A DNA stretch of 64,000 bases from Spirodela intermedia (GCA_902729315.2 LR746273.1:1555001-1619000), one strand, 5' to 3'. Positions 37,101 to 50,190 are shown, counted from the stretch's first letter. Notes: generated by a model from the letters alone, not told the origin. Made by a program: numbers and translations.

Positions 37101-37304
37101 TGGATGCCGCCCCTTCTCCTGACGGAGAGCCCATTTGACGAAGACCTCGACTGGCTCATGGCTGGAGCCTCCAGCAAGCCGCGCCTGGCCCCCGCCGCCG
37201 CTGCCGGCGAAGGGCCGCTGCATTGCGTGGGGCCTGCCTCCGCCCGGGCCAGCTACATCCCCGAGTACGGAATCCACGTGCTGCCCTACGTGGTGCCTTT
37301 CTAA
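34197..37304 (+). CDS. Plant lysine-rich disordered protein with conserved MSRCFP N-terminus, function unknown
   Basis: Three exons, 34197-34265, 36174-36612 and 36730-37304, give 360 residues in phase. The first exon encodes MSRCFPYPPPGYEKSLALIE, the hallmark start of a conserved plant family usually labelled only as lysine-rich or myb-like protein X. Residues about 24-75 are almost all Lys/Glu/Arg and suggest nuclear localisation. The middle carries three tandem copies of a TTQNT-K-SQQDFSD unit. The third exon has a second repeat (QPCFSGR twice). The C-terminal block YKKLIGDWMPPLL and the final PYVVPF are conserved family features. The exon 2 acceptor could instead be six bases upstream, adding two residues. 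No catalytic domain is seen; a role in RNA processing or chromatin would be speculation. Confidence 0.85.
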
Positions 37305-38414
37305 CCAAGAGCCCTCTTCGGCCTGGGAAAAGGTGTATTTTTTTTCATTCTTTTCCTTGTTCCACCTCTTCTTGAGGACAACGGTGACACAAACAGTCTT
37401 TTCCCTGTGATAGCGAGGAAGTTAAGGGGGAGGGAGGGGGGGAAGTTGTGGAGTGGGGGCGGTGTAGTCGATGGTGGTGGTGTGTACGTTTGAGTTGCTT
37501 ACACTCACTGCGCGAGGATTTTCCACCTTCTGCGTGTAATGCCAAAAGAGTTTATATGGATATATAGATTTTCTTACAGACACCCAAAGTTACAAATGAC
37601 ACGCAAATCAATCCGCAATTTTTTTTTCTCGGCCTGAATAAGATGAAAGCGTCATGGCTTGCAGCGTAACAGCTGTTTCATCAGACGACGAACAGAATTG
37701 AAGAGATATGGAGAGTAATGGAGGGCGGGGGCGGATCCCGATTATTCATGAAACAGTGGGTAAAGTGGGCTTCTTCTCCCCTCCGTCGGAAGGATGAGAT
37801 TGTGGGCCATGAATTCTTGTCGATTCAGTCCGCGCGTTCTTGGAGGCTTGTGCGGGCCTCCATCTCTCATCCTTCATCCTCGGAGCTGAAGACTTCTAGC
37901 TCTATAAGCTTGTCTGAAGTCTTCCTTTTTTTTGCTTCGGGGTGTTGGTTCGCGTGGGCTGCCGACCCGCAGCAGGCCATCTTCAAGTCCGAGGGCGACC
38001 TGGAGAGGAAAGAGGGCAAGGCTTATTAGGTCAGTAGGAAGGCATCTCGAACAGAGATAGATGGAAAGCCAAGTGATGAGGTAAGAGCCGCCGCATTTAC
38101 AAGACAATTCGCCTCTTCTCTGGATCTGTATGGAGCAGGTTTGGCTTCAGTAGTTCGTTCGGGTTCTTGCTCTTCGAATCTGATTTAGCTGGCGAGGATT
38201 ATGAAAGGGGAATGATGTCATGGAGGAGGGGAGAAGATTGATCGGAAGACTTGAGAGAGGAGCAAGTTTGAATTACCGGTGACTTCGGATAGAAATCTTA
38301 TCCCCTGGGAGTTGCTCTTGGTGGTCACCTTGCCTGCATTACTGTTCGTCATCACACGTCAGAATACAGTGAACGTGGTGGGTGGGTGGGTGAATGAGTA
38401 CAATGATAGATCTT

Positions 38415-38450
<36 letters not shown>

Positions 38451-39034
38451 GAAATGTGCCTTGTGTACGAGAAAGAGGGGAAGATCCACGTTGGAGACAT
38501 GGAACTTAAGGGCGAGATGGACTACAGCCCTGATTTTCCATAACATCAATGAGGTTATCCCGAACAGGACCCAGGACCCAGGACCCAGGACCCAGCTCTG
38601 GAAGAATCTTAATTTTCTCCACATTAGCTCACTCAAAGCTATCGGAGCTACTTCCTTCCACGCTGGATATGCATATTGCGTATATAGACACCGAACAATA
38701 TCTCCATTATAAAGTTAGACGGATCTTTTAGTGGAAGCTTAGCATAGGATTTGAGATATAATGCAGCCCCACAGGGTAATTAGAGATAACAACGGCACAT
38801 GCCAATCTGTTTGACTAAAGACGAGGTTCCTCCATATTAGAGAAAGCCATTTTCTAGGTTGAGTTAGATGATCTGGTCACTTGCACAATCGCTCAGATTT
38901 GGTGTTTGTGATCATCAGTTGACGTGGATGATTTCTAATTCAACCTCTTGAAGATTCCCAACAGAATTGACCGCTATTCTTGCTTGGCTCATGGCATGTT
39001 CGTCCGCTCACTTTATCACTCAACTACAGACCTC
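37305..39034. other. Intergenic region, no gene recognised
   Basis: It holds a (GA)n tract at 38,418-38,448 and a short (GGACCCA)n run near 38,569-38,594. The frame at 37,718-38,029 has no conserved domain and is not called. Confidence 0.5.
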
Positions 39035-41516
39035 CTATGCTGGGGCTTCAGGTATGGGCGTATGCTTGCTGCGGTAAGGGGATTAAGGAGTTGAAGCATG
39101 CGCAAGAAATTCAAGTTTTTGTGTTTTCGTGAGACTAATTGAGGCATATAATATGGTTCCTGAACCAAATTATGGCCATATAAACCACGGGTAAGCATTA
39201 GCAAACTTGAGAATTATTGAAATAAATATTAAAAGTCACAAATAGTAAAACGAGCATGCAATTATCTGGCAGTGGGCTATAAAATATCTTCAGTTGGAGC
39301 ATGCTCACCTGAGGACCCTTTTAAGCCCATCAACGGATAACACTTTTACTGGTTGTGCTGACTTTGACGAGTTTGACTTGCCTTTTAGAGGGTCAACCAT
39401 GTGTATCCCACGTAGAGAGTGTGGCCTAAATGTGGATCTGAGGTTCCTGCAGCAACAAAACGACTACAACCATCAAGCGGAAAAGACAATGTCTTAAATG
39501 AAGTTTGAATAACAACTGTGAGGTCAATCTTTGATCTGTTATATGAGAGAAGGAAAAGAACCACCCATTGTAGACCACAAGCAAAGGAAGCTTCAGGAAA
39601 ATAAATAAGAGATATTGCTCGTTCGCATTATTGAAGCCTTCTTCAATCCTTTTTGTTTTCGACCTCCCTTATTGGACAATATAAATATCTGGTCGCATTC
39701 ATGATTGGTGTCACATTCAGTTTCTACAGTGACAGCGATAGGTTTAAAGACCGGGTGGTCTCAAGCTACAACAAAAATTTTGCCTGGTTTTTGGGAGGTC
39801 ACGGCTACTGGATTATAAGTGACAAATAGTGAATGAAGAACAACGAGATACGATGAACAACTTACCCACCCTTGAGCTCCGACCGCATTGTAGAATATTT
39901 CTGGGATGCATTCTGCAGCGAATTCCAAATTTTACTGAGTGAAAGATATTTGTGGGAAATTAACCTAAAACACAAACTGAAGTTGCTTCCTCACCAACAG
40001 ATGATACTTGCAGTATGTGACTTGACGCCTGAAATGGCATATGGAAAAGTTCAATCGAATTAAGAAATATACGCCACCGAATCAGAAACTGAAACATGTG
40101 TTTAATGCATGAAAAGTTCAATTAAATTTTGAGCAGAAAATAGATATGTTAATTATACTTCTCCATGAAATGATAATATCTTCTCAGAGCAAGCGTTAAA
40201 ATACATTCTGAAACCAACAGCTTTAAGAGAAAATATGACGGTGCAATTGGGGGGGAAGGTGCACAGACCGAGGATACAGAAGAGGCAGCGAGAACATAGG
40301 TTTTGCATTGGCTGACTAGGTTGTACAATACCATGGACGGCTACAAAGAGAATTGACGCAACTTAAATGAATTGACACTGGAGAGATGTTCTGCCGAATG
40401 AAGAAAACATACTTATTTATGACCATAGTACAAGGCATCCCATCTTTCCTTTTCCCTCTGCAAATACCGTAGTCAACCGAGGTCCCCATTTTAAGCAACT
40501 GGCCAGCTGAAAACACGCTCAAGGAAATACCTATTCCCTGTAGAACTCAGAATCAGTATAAAAGACCAGTTCCTGGGAAAATTGTTACGGTGAGAACATC
40601 AAGGGAAGACATTCACCCACATCTTTCCTAACAGAAGAGTTAAAAAACGCAAAAACTGTGCCAACAGGCTCTCCCGAGTTGTTTCTGAATGCATCCCCGA
40701 AAAGGAAAACTGGGACGACAGATTCGTCCAGACACCCTATCTTCCACACGCAGAAGTTCTTCCCAGACGAACTCAATTTCGGACTTCCTTTCTCTGTCAG
40801 AACACCGACTGTGGCCCAGTGACCAGAAATTGTATCCCCAACCATCGAATTCCTAAAAGAAAAAATACAAAATAAAATTATGGAAACTACAATCAGCAGC
40901 CGCAGCGACAACATACAGTGAATTATTCCAGAGAGGGATAGTCATAACCTTATCGCAGCTAAATTAATAAAACGGACATCGGAGAAATGGTTACTCAATT
41001 CGACTTCCGACAAAAGAAGATCCCTGATGAAGAATACCCAAATGACCAAGTTAAAATAGATACACGAATATAAACCCATTGCCTTTGTATGTTGCATCTA
41101 ATACCCACCTTATTCGTAGTCCCGAGAACTTCTCAACCACAAACCCGCTACATTTCTGGGGTTTGCACGGCTTACAGATCGCGGATACTGAAGCCGCGGC
41201 ATCATTCTCAACACACATGTAGTCCTCGACGGCATGTCGGAAGGCGGACATGTCAGCCGTGGCACCATGCCTCTTCGGGGATCCATCTTCGGACTCATAC
41301 CCTGCAAACGAGATCGATTTCGTCCATCGCATTCCTCGTCGGCGATAAATCGGAGAGAATAGGAGCTGTTGACGTCGAAAGCAGAAACAAACCTTGTAGA
41401 CGGGAAGAGGATGACGGACGCGGCGATCCTGGGGGAGTTTCGGGGACTCTCTCGCGGAGGGAGAGGAGGAGACCGAGGTCGTCCTCGTCGTCGTGCGCCG
41501 CCATCATAGCCTGCAT
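39035..41516 (-). CDS. MCM10: MCM10, DNA replication initiation factor
   Basis: Nine exons on the minus strand, in transcript order: 41516-41393, 41301-41109, 41023-40949, 40852-40621, 40537-40413, 40028-39995, 39912-39866, 39446-39309 and tentatively 39068-39035. Phases join to 333 residues. MCM10 helps activate the CMG helicase and recruits DNA polymerase alpha. Seen: VEKFSGLRIR, then the OB-fold segment (SMVGDTISGHWATVGVLTEK and FCVWKIGCLDESVVPVFLFG). The MCM10 zinc-finger region follows (GQLLKMGTSVDYGICRGKRK, DGMPCTMVINK, then YCKYH on a 34-base exon). NASQKYSTMRSELKGG and GIHMVDPL come next. The start may be this ATG or one four codons in (41,504). The last exon rests only on phase and a good acceptor; the C-terminus looks short and may be longer in reality. 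Confidence 0.88.
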
Positions 41517-41540
41517 TCCTTTCCCCTCCCTCGATCCCTC

Positions 41541-41552
41541 GGCGCGGGAAAA
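41541..41552 (-). promoter_or_regulatory. E2F-binding site upstream of MCM10
   Basis: In MCM10 orientation the sequence is TTTTCCCGCGCC, a full match to the E2F consensus TTTSSCGC, about 25 bp before the start codon. S-phase replication genes of plants are classic E2F targets, so this fits the gene. A weaker match (CTTCCCGCG) lies near 41,660. Confidence 0.75.
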
Positions 41553-42189
41553 TAAATCGTGCGAAGGGGGGGTACCAGGCTCCGTCGGAACTTCTTAACC
41601 AAGCTAGCACTCCCCGAAGGCAGAGCCACTGCGCATGAGCAGAATACACTTGAAATAATCTTCCCGCGAGTCACGGGACCGGAGAATGTGAAGGCCATTC
41701 ATTCCCTCTCCCGTTTGGTGGCTGAGATGGGAATCCCCTCGAATTCACTGAGCTACTTCTGGTTCGTTCGTGTAAGCTAAATAACGCAGCAATGCCATAA
41801 GTGGTATAAAGGTGTACGTTAATCTCCCTGCGACGTGGCGGCCAAATAGCTAGCCACGTGCATTTTCAGGTTAAAAAAAAGAAAAGAGTGCCAAATATAG
41901 TGCTTGGGAAATATAAAATAAAACCAAGCACCTGGAATCAGATCAGGCGGTGTTAACTGCTCGATCCGCCAATCACAGAGCACTAGATGAAAGAGAATCA
42001 AATCCAACGGCCAGGGCATGCCAATGCCGTACAGGCGGGTGTGATAAATACATGCAGAAGAGACGGCACCCTTGGTCTCAGCAATCAACGTCCCACTGTT
42101 CCAAAATCATCATCATCATCTCTTTCTCTCTCTCTCTATTACTTTCTCTCTCATCGGATTGAATAATCTACGTCGCATGTACAATCTAG
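41553..42189. promoter_or_regulatory. Short intergenic region between MCM10 start and RBM39-like end
   Basis: It carries the MCM10 upstream region and the 3' region of the RBM39-like gene (both minus strand). A short CT-rich run lies at 42,120-42,150. No other gene is seen. Confidence 0.5.
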
Positions 42190-45100
42190 CTAACCGGTCC
42201 CAGGGAACTTGGCAGTGTAAGCCTGTGGGAGCTGCAGGAAGAGAACGGGGTGAGTGAGTATAAAAGAGGGGAAGGGAAGGTAGAAAAGGGGGAAGGGATC
42301 TCACCATGAAGGTGGCCGAAATCATCTTCCCGGCAAACCACCGCCCGTGGAGAGCCCGCTGGGCGCCGACCGCAGAGGCCGCCTTGTCGAAGCGGAGGTA
42401 CACGAAGCCGGCGCTGTTCCTGCCGAGAACCAGACCACACGAGAGGGAGTGAGAGAGACCGCCCACCCCAGAGAGGACTAGGGAAAACAATGGAGGGCCT
42501 TGATGGCGTACTTGTCCACAAAGATGTGCTTGACGGCGCCGAATTTGGAGCACTCCTCCTGGACGTCCTCCTTGATGTCCAGGTCGAAATCTGGTTCGGT
42601 CTGCGGAAAATTATCATATTTTTATATCATATGATTGCCCAATTTGGAATGAATGATGATGGTGATGCTGATGATGATGCCCACCTCCACGCTTGGGTCG
42701 AACATGTTCTTCAGCAGCAGGCATTCACTGGGCGGGCCGATGGCGTCGGCGGGGGCTGGCAGAGCAACGACGGGCAGGGCGGCGGCGCTGAGGATGGGCG
42801 CTGCCGGTATGCTGACTGCAGGGTTGCCGGCAACGTTAGTCGCTAGTGAGGTGGCAACGCTGTGAAGGGGAGGAGCAGCAGTTAGTGTGGGCACGGCAAA
42901 ACTCATAAACAGTAGACCTTGGCAGGCGTTTGTTGGCTAAGGCAACTGTCCAGGAACAGGAGCCTACAATTGAAGAGCAGAGGAAGACTTAGAAAGTCGT
43001 CGGCATCACAATCCATGCTCTAGCTTCATGCGGAGAGGAGTGAGTTGCCGTGCATCCAGAAGAGATAGAGAGAGATAGAGAGAGAGAGAGAGGGGCGGGG
43101 CGGCATGAAGAAGAAAGAAGCAATGGAGAAGTGTTGGCATCACAAACCTGGTGACTATGCCACTGCGGTCCAGCTTCTGCATGAGAAGGGCTCTGGACTG
43201 AGCATTTAGAGCCTACAAATTGAATAGAAGTTGTGAATATCACACGTTCATGCATCATTTCCTTCAGAACCTATGGTTTTATACAGTTATTTATTTATAT
43301 ATATATATATATAACCTGCTGCTCTACTCATTGCCAATTGGGATCGAGTTGCATGGCCCATTATTCTAAAAATAGGAGCAACGGATTTTATTTTATTTTT
43401 TATGGAAACAATACAGAAGTTGACTACTGGGGAATTGTATGAGAAGAGGAAAGCTGAAACCTTACCAAGCCTCCCTCATCGTCGTCAAGATCACCCGCAT
43501 TTGTGCCGACATCTTGCATGCCGACGTGTTCGGACACCGAAGAAACCTACAAGAGGAAAGATGAAGTCAAAAAGGAAAAAGAAGAAAACATGAACAATTT
43601 GTCCCAATGGTATGGTTTGCCATTTTAATAACCTTTATAGTTCTTCCAGCGATTTCCAGCTGCCCATTCAAGCTCTGTGCGGCTCGTGCATCTTCTAGCC
43701 GGGCAAACTGGAAGAATCAACAGGACGCGATCAGTACAGGGTGGGCAAAGCAACTGCATCAGAAGAAGAAGAAGAAGAAGATGCTTCAAAGATGGTACTT
43801 GGATGAACCCATAGCCCTTGCACTGCCGTGTCTCTAGGTCAAGAGGTAGCTGCACCAGTTCGACAGAACCAAACGGTTCAAAAACCTAGGCAAAGACCAG
43901 GAAGTCAGAGAATTTGTGCCGGGGAGAGTATTAAGGGAACCGTCTGAAGAGCCTCAAGCTAAAAACAAGAGCTATCCATCTGGCGCAAGCTGCACCTGTC
44001 TGAGCTGATCTTCAGTGATGTTCATTGGGAGATTGCCGGCGTACAATCTTCTGGCCACACCAGAGGCGGGCCCCGTCCCTCCTCCGGCAGTGGTCGTTGT
44101 TGACTGGACGAGATTTTTCTCAGCTTCCGAAGGTTTAACCATAACAGGTTGACCAAGGAGTAGCTGGCCGCTGAGAGCAATCGCCATAGGGACAGACATG
44201 ACATCATAGAATTCAATGTACCTACAAGAGACGTCAGTACAATCAGCATATGCTCCACTGAGTTATGCACCTGGGTCAGGATTCCGAACAAGAAACGAAC
44301 GAGAAACCGAAAACCTACAGAAGGAAACCGAAAAGAAACGAAATGCTCGTAACCAAGAACTACGCCACTAATCCTGTCACCATGACAGGGAAAAATGTGC
44401 AGTAAGAGACAGAAAGCTACACACGCGTTCTCACAACCGCTGAAAAAAAATCTTCTTAAGTGAAAACACAGAAGGGATAGTCTTTATTTTATTCTCAAAG
44501 ATACCAGAATAAATGTTCAACAAAGGAAAACAGAAAAGAAAACGCCGTACCCCACTCCCTTGGAACGCCTGGAATTACGGTCCATAATGAGACGGACATC
44601 TCGAACCTAAGCATAAGAAGCACAGACATCGATTAGAAAAATGGGCATACAAGATCATAACATCATGAGAAAACCAGTCTTCAAAATTCAAGTTTCAAGA
44701 ATTTAATCTCATTGCGATGATGTCACGAGATTCAGCAAAAATAATGTTTCCTCGATGCATTGGTTTATTTGCTGAGTTCGAAAAAAGCAGCAGGCAGTTC
44801 ACCAAGTTCATAATCTTTACCTTCCCTATCATGAATTTCCAATCACATCTTTTGATCAAAGATTGCACAATGGAATCTGCTTCCAAGTTCAACCAAACTT
44901 GATCAGATCCAGAACAGGATTGAAAAATCAGAAAAAAGGGGCTCATTCACCAAAATATGCAAAACAGTTTTCTTTGAACACTGAGCATAAATTTATAAAT
45001 ATGTTTTCAGAAAATCTTATATTTTTTTTAGGGAAAAACATTATATAAAAGCCGTTTCTAATCCCCTGATGTTCATGCCTCGTATCTTCAATTCACCTCA

Positions 45101-48100
45101 TATCCACTGGTGCTTCATTCATAAGCAAGCACATAAAACAGGCAAAGGACAGCAAATGTGGCATTTGTGGGCGAGGATCAAAAAATAAAAAGGAAGAAGC
45201 GGGTGAGGAGCAGAAGGAATGACTGCAAAGTAGGTGGCAAGTTTAATGCTCACTCATCTTTCTTCATCTTTTGTGGCTCACATTGCCTTCTTCTTCCTCC
45301 ACAGTTCTTTTTCACATTCTCTGTCCTCCCCTTTCTACTTCTAATTTTATCCCTTCCTCTTCCGTCCTTCTCTCATTTCTTTCTTTAATTCTTCCAATTA
45401 CATCTTCATTGATCTATGGTAGCAAAATCAGAGCTTTCAGAACGATGGCAGAGCATTTTTCGAGCTGACCAGCGATAAGACAATTATTGTGGTGTCAACC
45501 CACTAAAAGAGGAAGATCAGGCGTCTACCCTTCAAAACCAATTGGTATCCTTGATTTGGGTAGAATAAACTCAGGCATCCTAAAGTTTAGCCATGCTATA
45601 AACGACACAAAGTTTTCTCAATATTACCACTACCAAATGGCATAGACTTCACACACTGGTATTCCCCCTTCTTTCAGTGAATATGATTCCTACATTCTTT
45701 TGATACGTTCTTCGACAAACTCAAGATATCAGACAATGCCAATAAGAGACACTAAGTAATAGTCAACTTCTATAATGAGCAAGATGAATTACATCCAATC
45801 TGAATAATTTAAATGAAACACTCGAGAAAAATTACCTTGCCAGCCCTAGAGAAAAATTCGTATACGTCTCTTTCATCAGCTTTCAGATTAATCTGTCAAA
45901 GAAACATTCAGAGGAATAAATGGGCATCAAGAATCACATGCATAAATAAATAGTCCGTAAAACTAACAAGGGGAAACAGAGAACACAACATATTGCAATG
46001 GATAACCTGATAGGCAAACACAGTTCTCTGATCCCTTTCAGGATCGGCCTCAGGTTCTGCTACTTCTTCCTTCTTCTCTTTGTAACGCCTGCAAGAAAGA
46101 AAAATTCCAGTAAAACCAACGTTGCAACAGAGAAGCAAAACTGAAGCAATAAGGAAAAGAAGGAATCATGTGAAAGATCCATAGCAGAAGTTTACACATT
46201 CAACTGAATTTTGATGCGGTAGTCAGTATCCAAATAAGATCTACAAGATAATGCAGCAAACTCTTCCAACTTAATACGAATAACATGCAGAATACATAAA
46301 GTTCGGTTACCCAGACGATCTAATCCACAACAAAAATGCATTTTATAAATTCACAATCCAAAAAAAATCACGAGAATAAAACATAAATTAATAGCTGGAA
46401 ATTCTAGTGAATGCTTATGTTAGAACATATCAACAGGTAAGTTTTGAAAATAATGAAAATGAGAAAAAAAAAACAGAAAAGAAAAGGAGAAAATTAATAC
46501 AACACCACATGGCACAGTAACTGTTGAGAAAGGGACTTTCAACAGTCCCTCTCACAGAAATTGAATACATATCCCTAAGAATATGAAAACTTCGTTAGAG
46601 AATTATATCCATGTCGAAAAAAATCTGGGAAAGAGGGAAACTAACGCATATTCTTAAGAATAAATGAACGGAATGAATTATAATTTTTTCCCACGTAAGA
46701 AGCTGTATGCATTCCTCAGAATCTTGCATATTCTATTGATAAATAAAAAAGGCTAATATGTGATCAGAAAATTAAGGTTATACAAAAGCCTGAAGTTTTC
46801 TGTTTTACAGCGGACAAATGTCCAAAGCAAGAAGAAAAAAATGTACTCTAACCCCCAATTCCTCATAAGCATCGGGAGTGAAGAAGATCAAGATTCCACT
46901 CACCAGCATGTCTGCAAGACAACACATATAACTGAGTCAATGTGCAACCAGCCCAATGAAGGATTACCAAAATCATAGCACAACGTCACTAATCGGTTCA
47001 AAACCCTAAAGTCACCAGCCAAGCTTCCCACCCGGGGCAAAATATTTTTAAGGAACTATATCATGGATAATAAATAGGAACAGGATCTGAGTTCCTAATC
47101 AGGCTCTGTTCCCATAATAGACGTCAAAAGGTCGGCACATCTGCCAGTAGCCAAAACCTGTTGTTTGACCATTTGAATTATCAAGAATGATGGATAAAAA
47201 TAAAAACAGGATGCAAAGACATCGAAAAGAGGACCAGAACTACTAATCAAAAAGTAAGTCCAACGTACTAATCAAAAAGAGAAGTGCCCTCTTGGATTAC
47301 TGTTTCATAAAATGGCACGTTCTCAGCTCTCAAGGAGTGAAACATTTCCCCACGTTCAGGAATCACATGAAAACGAAATGCTAGTCCAACTGAATTACCC
47401 TAGGAAATTACGGAATCAAACTTACTTTTAAAGCATGTTTCGAAGGAGATTGAGGGTTGTTCAAGGCCACCTGTTCTGTTATAAAGAAACAGTGCGGACG
47501 TTCTAATCCCATACTGACATGATACCAATTCTCAGTAAACATTATGATATCCCTACTGCCGGAAGAAACATGTAATTTAGCCATTATGTAAATTATACTG
47601 GTGTTTTCTGTGGCATATTAAGAGAAACCACAGAAAATTTCCCCCGTTGAAGAATTATTCGAGTTTTGTGAAAGACGAAATTAAAACCAATGGAAATACA
47701 GCGGTTTAACAACAGGGACGGGATCTTTTACATATCACATAGGAGGAAACTTGAGGGAAATTATTCTTACCAACTGCATTATGGACAACATCATGCGAAA
47801 GGAATATAAGAAGAATTCAATGAGAAACAGGAACTCTTTCAGAATTTATTCAGCGAATTCCATTAGTAAAGGATATGAGCGGAAATTCTTATCCCATTAC
47901 CTGTTGATCTTTCCTATCAACGTAATAGTGACTTCACCTTGGAAAAAAAACAACCAGTTTTGAATTTCTCCCAGACTCATTCATTACTTACCAGCCAGAC
48001 GAAACCAGAATTAATCAATTTCCAGCATGTTCCTGAGAGCAAAGTTTAAAGTTCATCGGGGATAAAACGAGAAATGGTATCTACATCAGGCAGTCCTATT

Positions 48101-49548
48101 GAATCGTCACGGTGGTAGTGGGAGTCCTTTCAGATCCCAAAAGATATAGCCCATCGAACTTCAATAGAGAATTGGTTAGTATCAGCAAAGGAATCAGACA
48201 TAATGAGAATCAGATGTAATAATGATCAGCTGAAGGGATCAGGCAAAGTAATCGTAACACTGATGTTTGTTCTATAAGCACCAGAATAGGAATCTATTAG
48301 CCATTTTTTCAAGAATTCACCGTCGAACTAGAGTTGGGATAGTTCTCCTGCCTACTCGTGACTCTCAAGCATCATTTGACCCACTCTATCTTTACTGTCC
48401 AAAAAGTAAGCTTCGCACCACAATATACCATAATAAGACTTTAAAAAAGAAATGGGCGTTGTAACCTTTTACCTGCCCACCACTCAACTTGAAGGTCATT
48501 CAAGAAACCAATTTGTAGACCGAATTAGAGATAAGTAGATACTTATTTCATTCTGTACGTCGTAACACTGTATAGTTGATCATTAAATGGTGTTTCATAC
48601 ATCGCCTGCAAATCAGCATTTGAAATCCAAAATTGAAGCAACTACGCATTAGACACACTGCTGAAGACAATATGCTTGGAAGAGAATGAGCAAAAACTGC
48701 AATAGAACTACAATCTTGGAGTGCCAATCAATGAAACACCAACTCATAAGTCAGCGAATCAGAGAAACAAGAGGAGCATGTTCAACATAGAAACACGCAG
48801 ACACTGACCTAGCTTCACGTTCTCGTTCCCTTAGTTCTCTCTCACGTTCTCTAAGTTCCCTGTCCGTACTCCTCTCCCTGTACCTATCATGCGCTTCAAC
48901 ATGGTGCCTCTCCGAGCGACTCCTGCTGCGCCGTGACCTTTCCTGTTCCTCATCACGATGCCTCTCAGAGCGGCTCCTACTGCGTCGTGAACTTTCCCGC
49001 TCTTCATCATGGTACCTGTCCGAGCGGCTTCTGCTGCGCCGTGACCTTTCCCACTCCTCATCGTGATGCCTCTCAGAACGGCTCCTACTTCGCCGTGACC
49101 TTTCCCGCTCCTCATCACGGTGCCTATCCGAGTGGCTCCTGCTGCGCCGCGACCTCTCGTGCTCTATCTCCATCTCTCGATCCCGATCCCTGATCCTTTC
49201 CTTGTCCCGCTCTCTGTCCCTCTCCCTCTCCTTATCTTTATCCTCTTTCCTGTGCCTATCTCTTTCACTCCCCTCTCCGTTCCTCGAGCGGTGTTCGTCG
49301 GAAGATCGCCGGCGTGAGGAGCTCTTCTCCCGTTGAAGATCGTCGTCCCGAGGGGCACAAGCGTCCTCCGATCTAGCAATCTTGGCCGCGAGATCCGGGT
49401 CACCATCAAGCTCCTCCGCTGCTCTCTTTGAGCTCTTGCCCGAGCCTGCGTCATCCGACTGGATCCCATTAACCAATGGCTCCTTCTCCACTGGGGCCGT
49501 GGCTTTCTCCACCGTCTGCTCCAGGTACTCGTACTCGTCGAACTCCAT
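42190..49548 (-). CDS. RBM39: RBM39/CAPER-like splicing factor with RS domain, two RRMs and C-terminal UHM
   Basis: Thirteen exons in transcript order: 49548-48809, 46088-46007, 45892-45836, 44606-44551, 44221-43996, 43885-43799, 43707-43633, 43546-43466, 43212-43148, 42859-42685, 42600-42512, 42419-42305 and 42222-42190. All phases agree and give 626 residues. Family role: nuclear splicing factor of the U2AF65-related CC1 group. Residues 1-246 form an Arg/Ser/Glu domain with tandem 18-residue repeats (RSRRSRSRSERHHDEE type). RRM1 is about 267-345 (RTVFAYQ, VRDVRLIMDRNSRRSKGVGY). RRM2 is about 364-441 (RRLYAGNLPMNI, GSVELVQLPLD, KGYGFIQF). The C-terminal UHM is about 549-616 and contains the GRWFAGK motif. 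The first intron is 2.7 kb. Confidence 0.95.
46089..48808 (-). other. Long first intron of the RBM39-like gene
   Basis: About 2.7 kb of AT-rich sequence separates the RS-domain exon from the RRM exons. No independent gene or conserved frame is recognised inside it. Confidence 0.7.
48890..49165 (-). repeat. 54-bp coding tandem repeat in the RS domain
   Basis: Five diverged copies of a 54-base unit encode the SRRSRSRSE-RHHDEE pattern in frame. Variation is mostly single-base. Unit boundaries are approximate. Confidence 0.8.
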
Positions 49549-49665
49549 CGCCCGACGGAAGGCGACGTAATATCCGGAGCTAGAGGAGGAAGGACGAACT
49601 CACTCCGAACCCTAAGAACAGCGAGAGATGATGACGAAGAAGAAGAAGAAGAAGATTCCAGACAG

Positions 49666-49731
<66 letters not shown>

Positions 49732-50190
49732 GCCACAAGTCCGTCAGGAGGCCTATTTTACAAATAAAGTTAGTACGAGTCAATTTTGAAACTATTATCC
49801 TTAATAGTGATTTTAGAAATAATATTTAAGAGAAGATGTCAATTGAGAGACGTTAGGATAGCCTTTCCGGCCCCACCGGGGAAGGCCAAGATCAGAGACG
49901 CCCATCTCGTAACCAACGGCCAATAATGATGGACTTCAGGTTTACCATTTCGGACAAACATGAAGCCCTTTTTGGTAATTGTCTATCTTCAGGACCGTTG
50001 GAAGTGAGCCCATCTCCCCGACCCGTTTAAAAAACACCAACCGTCGTCTCTGATATACCATCACCACCCCCCCCCACCCCCCCGCTCACTAGCCGTTGGC
50101 TCTCCGGCTCTACCTCACAGGCTCCTCATTCCTCTCCCTCACAGACAGACTCTACGACGCTCTCTCTCTCTCTCTCTCTCTCTGAACTCC
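49549..50190. promoter_or_regulatory. Divergent promoter between RBM39-like and coiled-coil genes
   Basis: About 640 bp separate the two start codons. The (GA)n tract at 49,669-49,729 is (CT)n in the leader sense of the minus-strand gene. The (CT)n tract at 50,159-50,183 is in the leader sense of the plus-strand gene and ends eight bases before its ATG. A C-rich run lies near 50,066-50,083. Confidence 0.7.
49669..49729 (-). repeat. (CT)n leader tract of the RBM39-like gene
   Basis: A GA run of about 60 bp on the plus strand, (CT)n in the sense of the minus-strand gene, 120-180 bp upstream of its ATG. Confidence 0.85.

Noticed and set aside
37718-38029. 103-codon frame as a small gene
   Set aside because: No recognisable domain, no splice or conservation support, and a composition like surrounding non-coding DNA.
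39016-39204. 62-codon minus frame as the MCM10 C-terminus
   Set aside because: It slightly resembles the expected tail, but its only good acceptor gives the wrong phase after exon 8.
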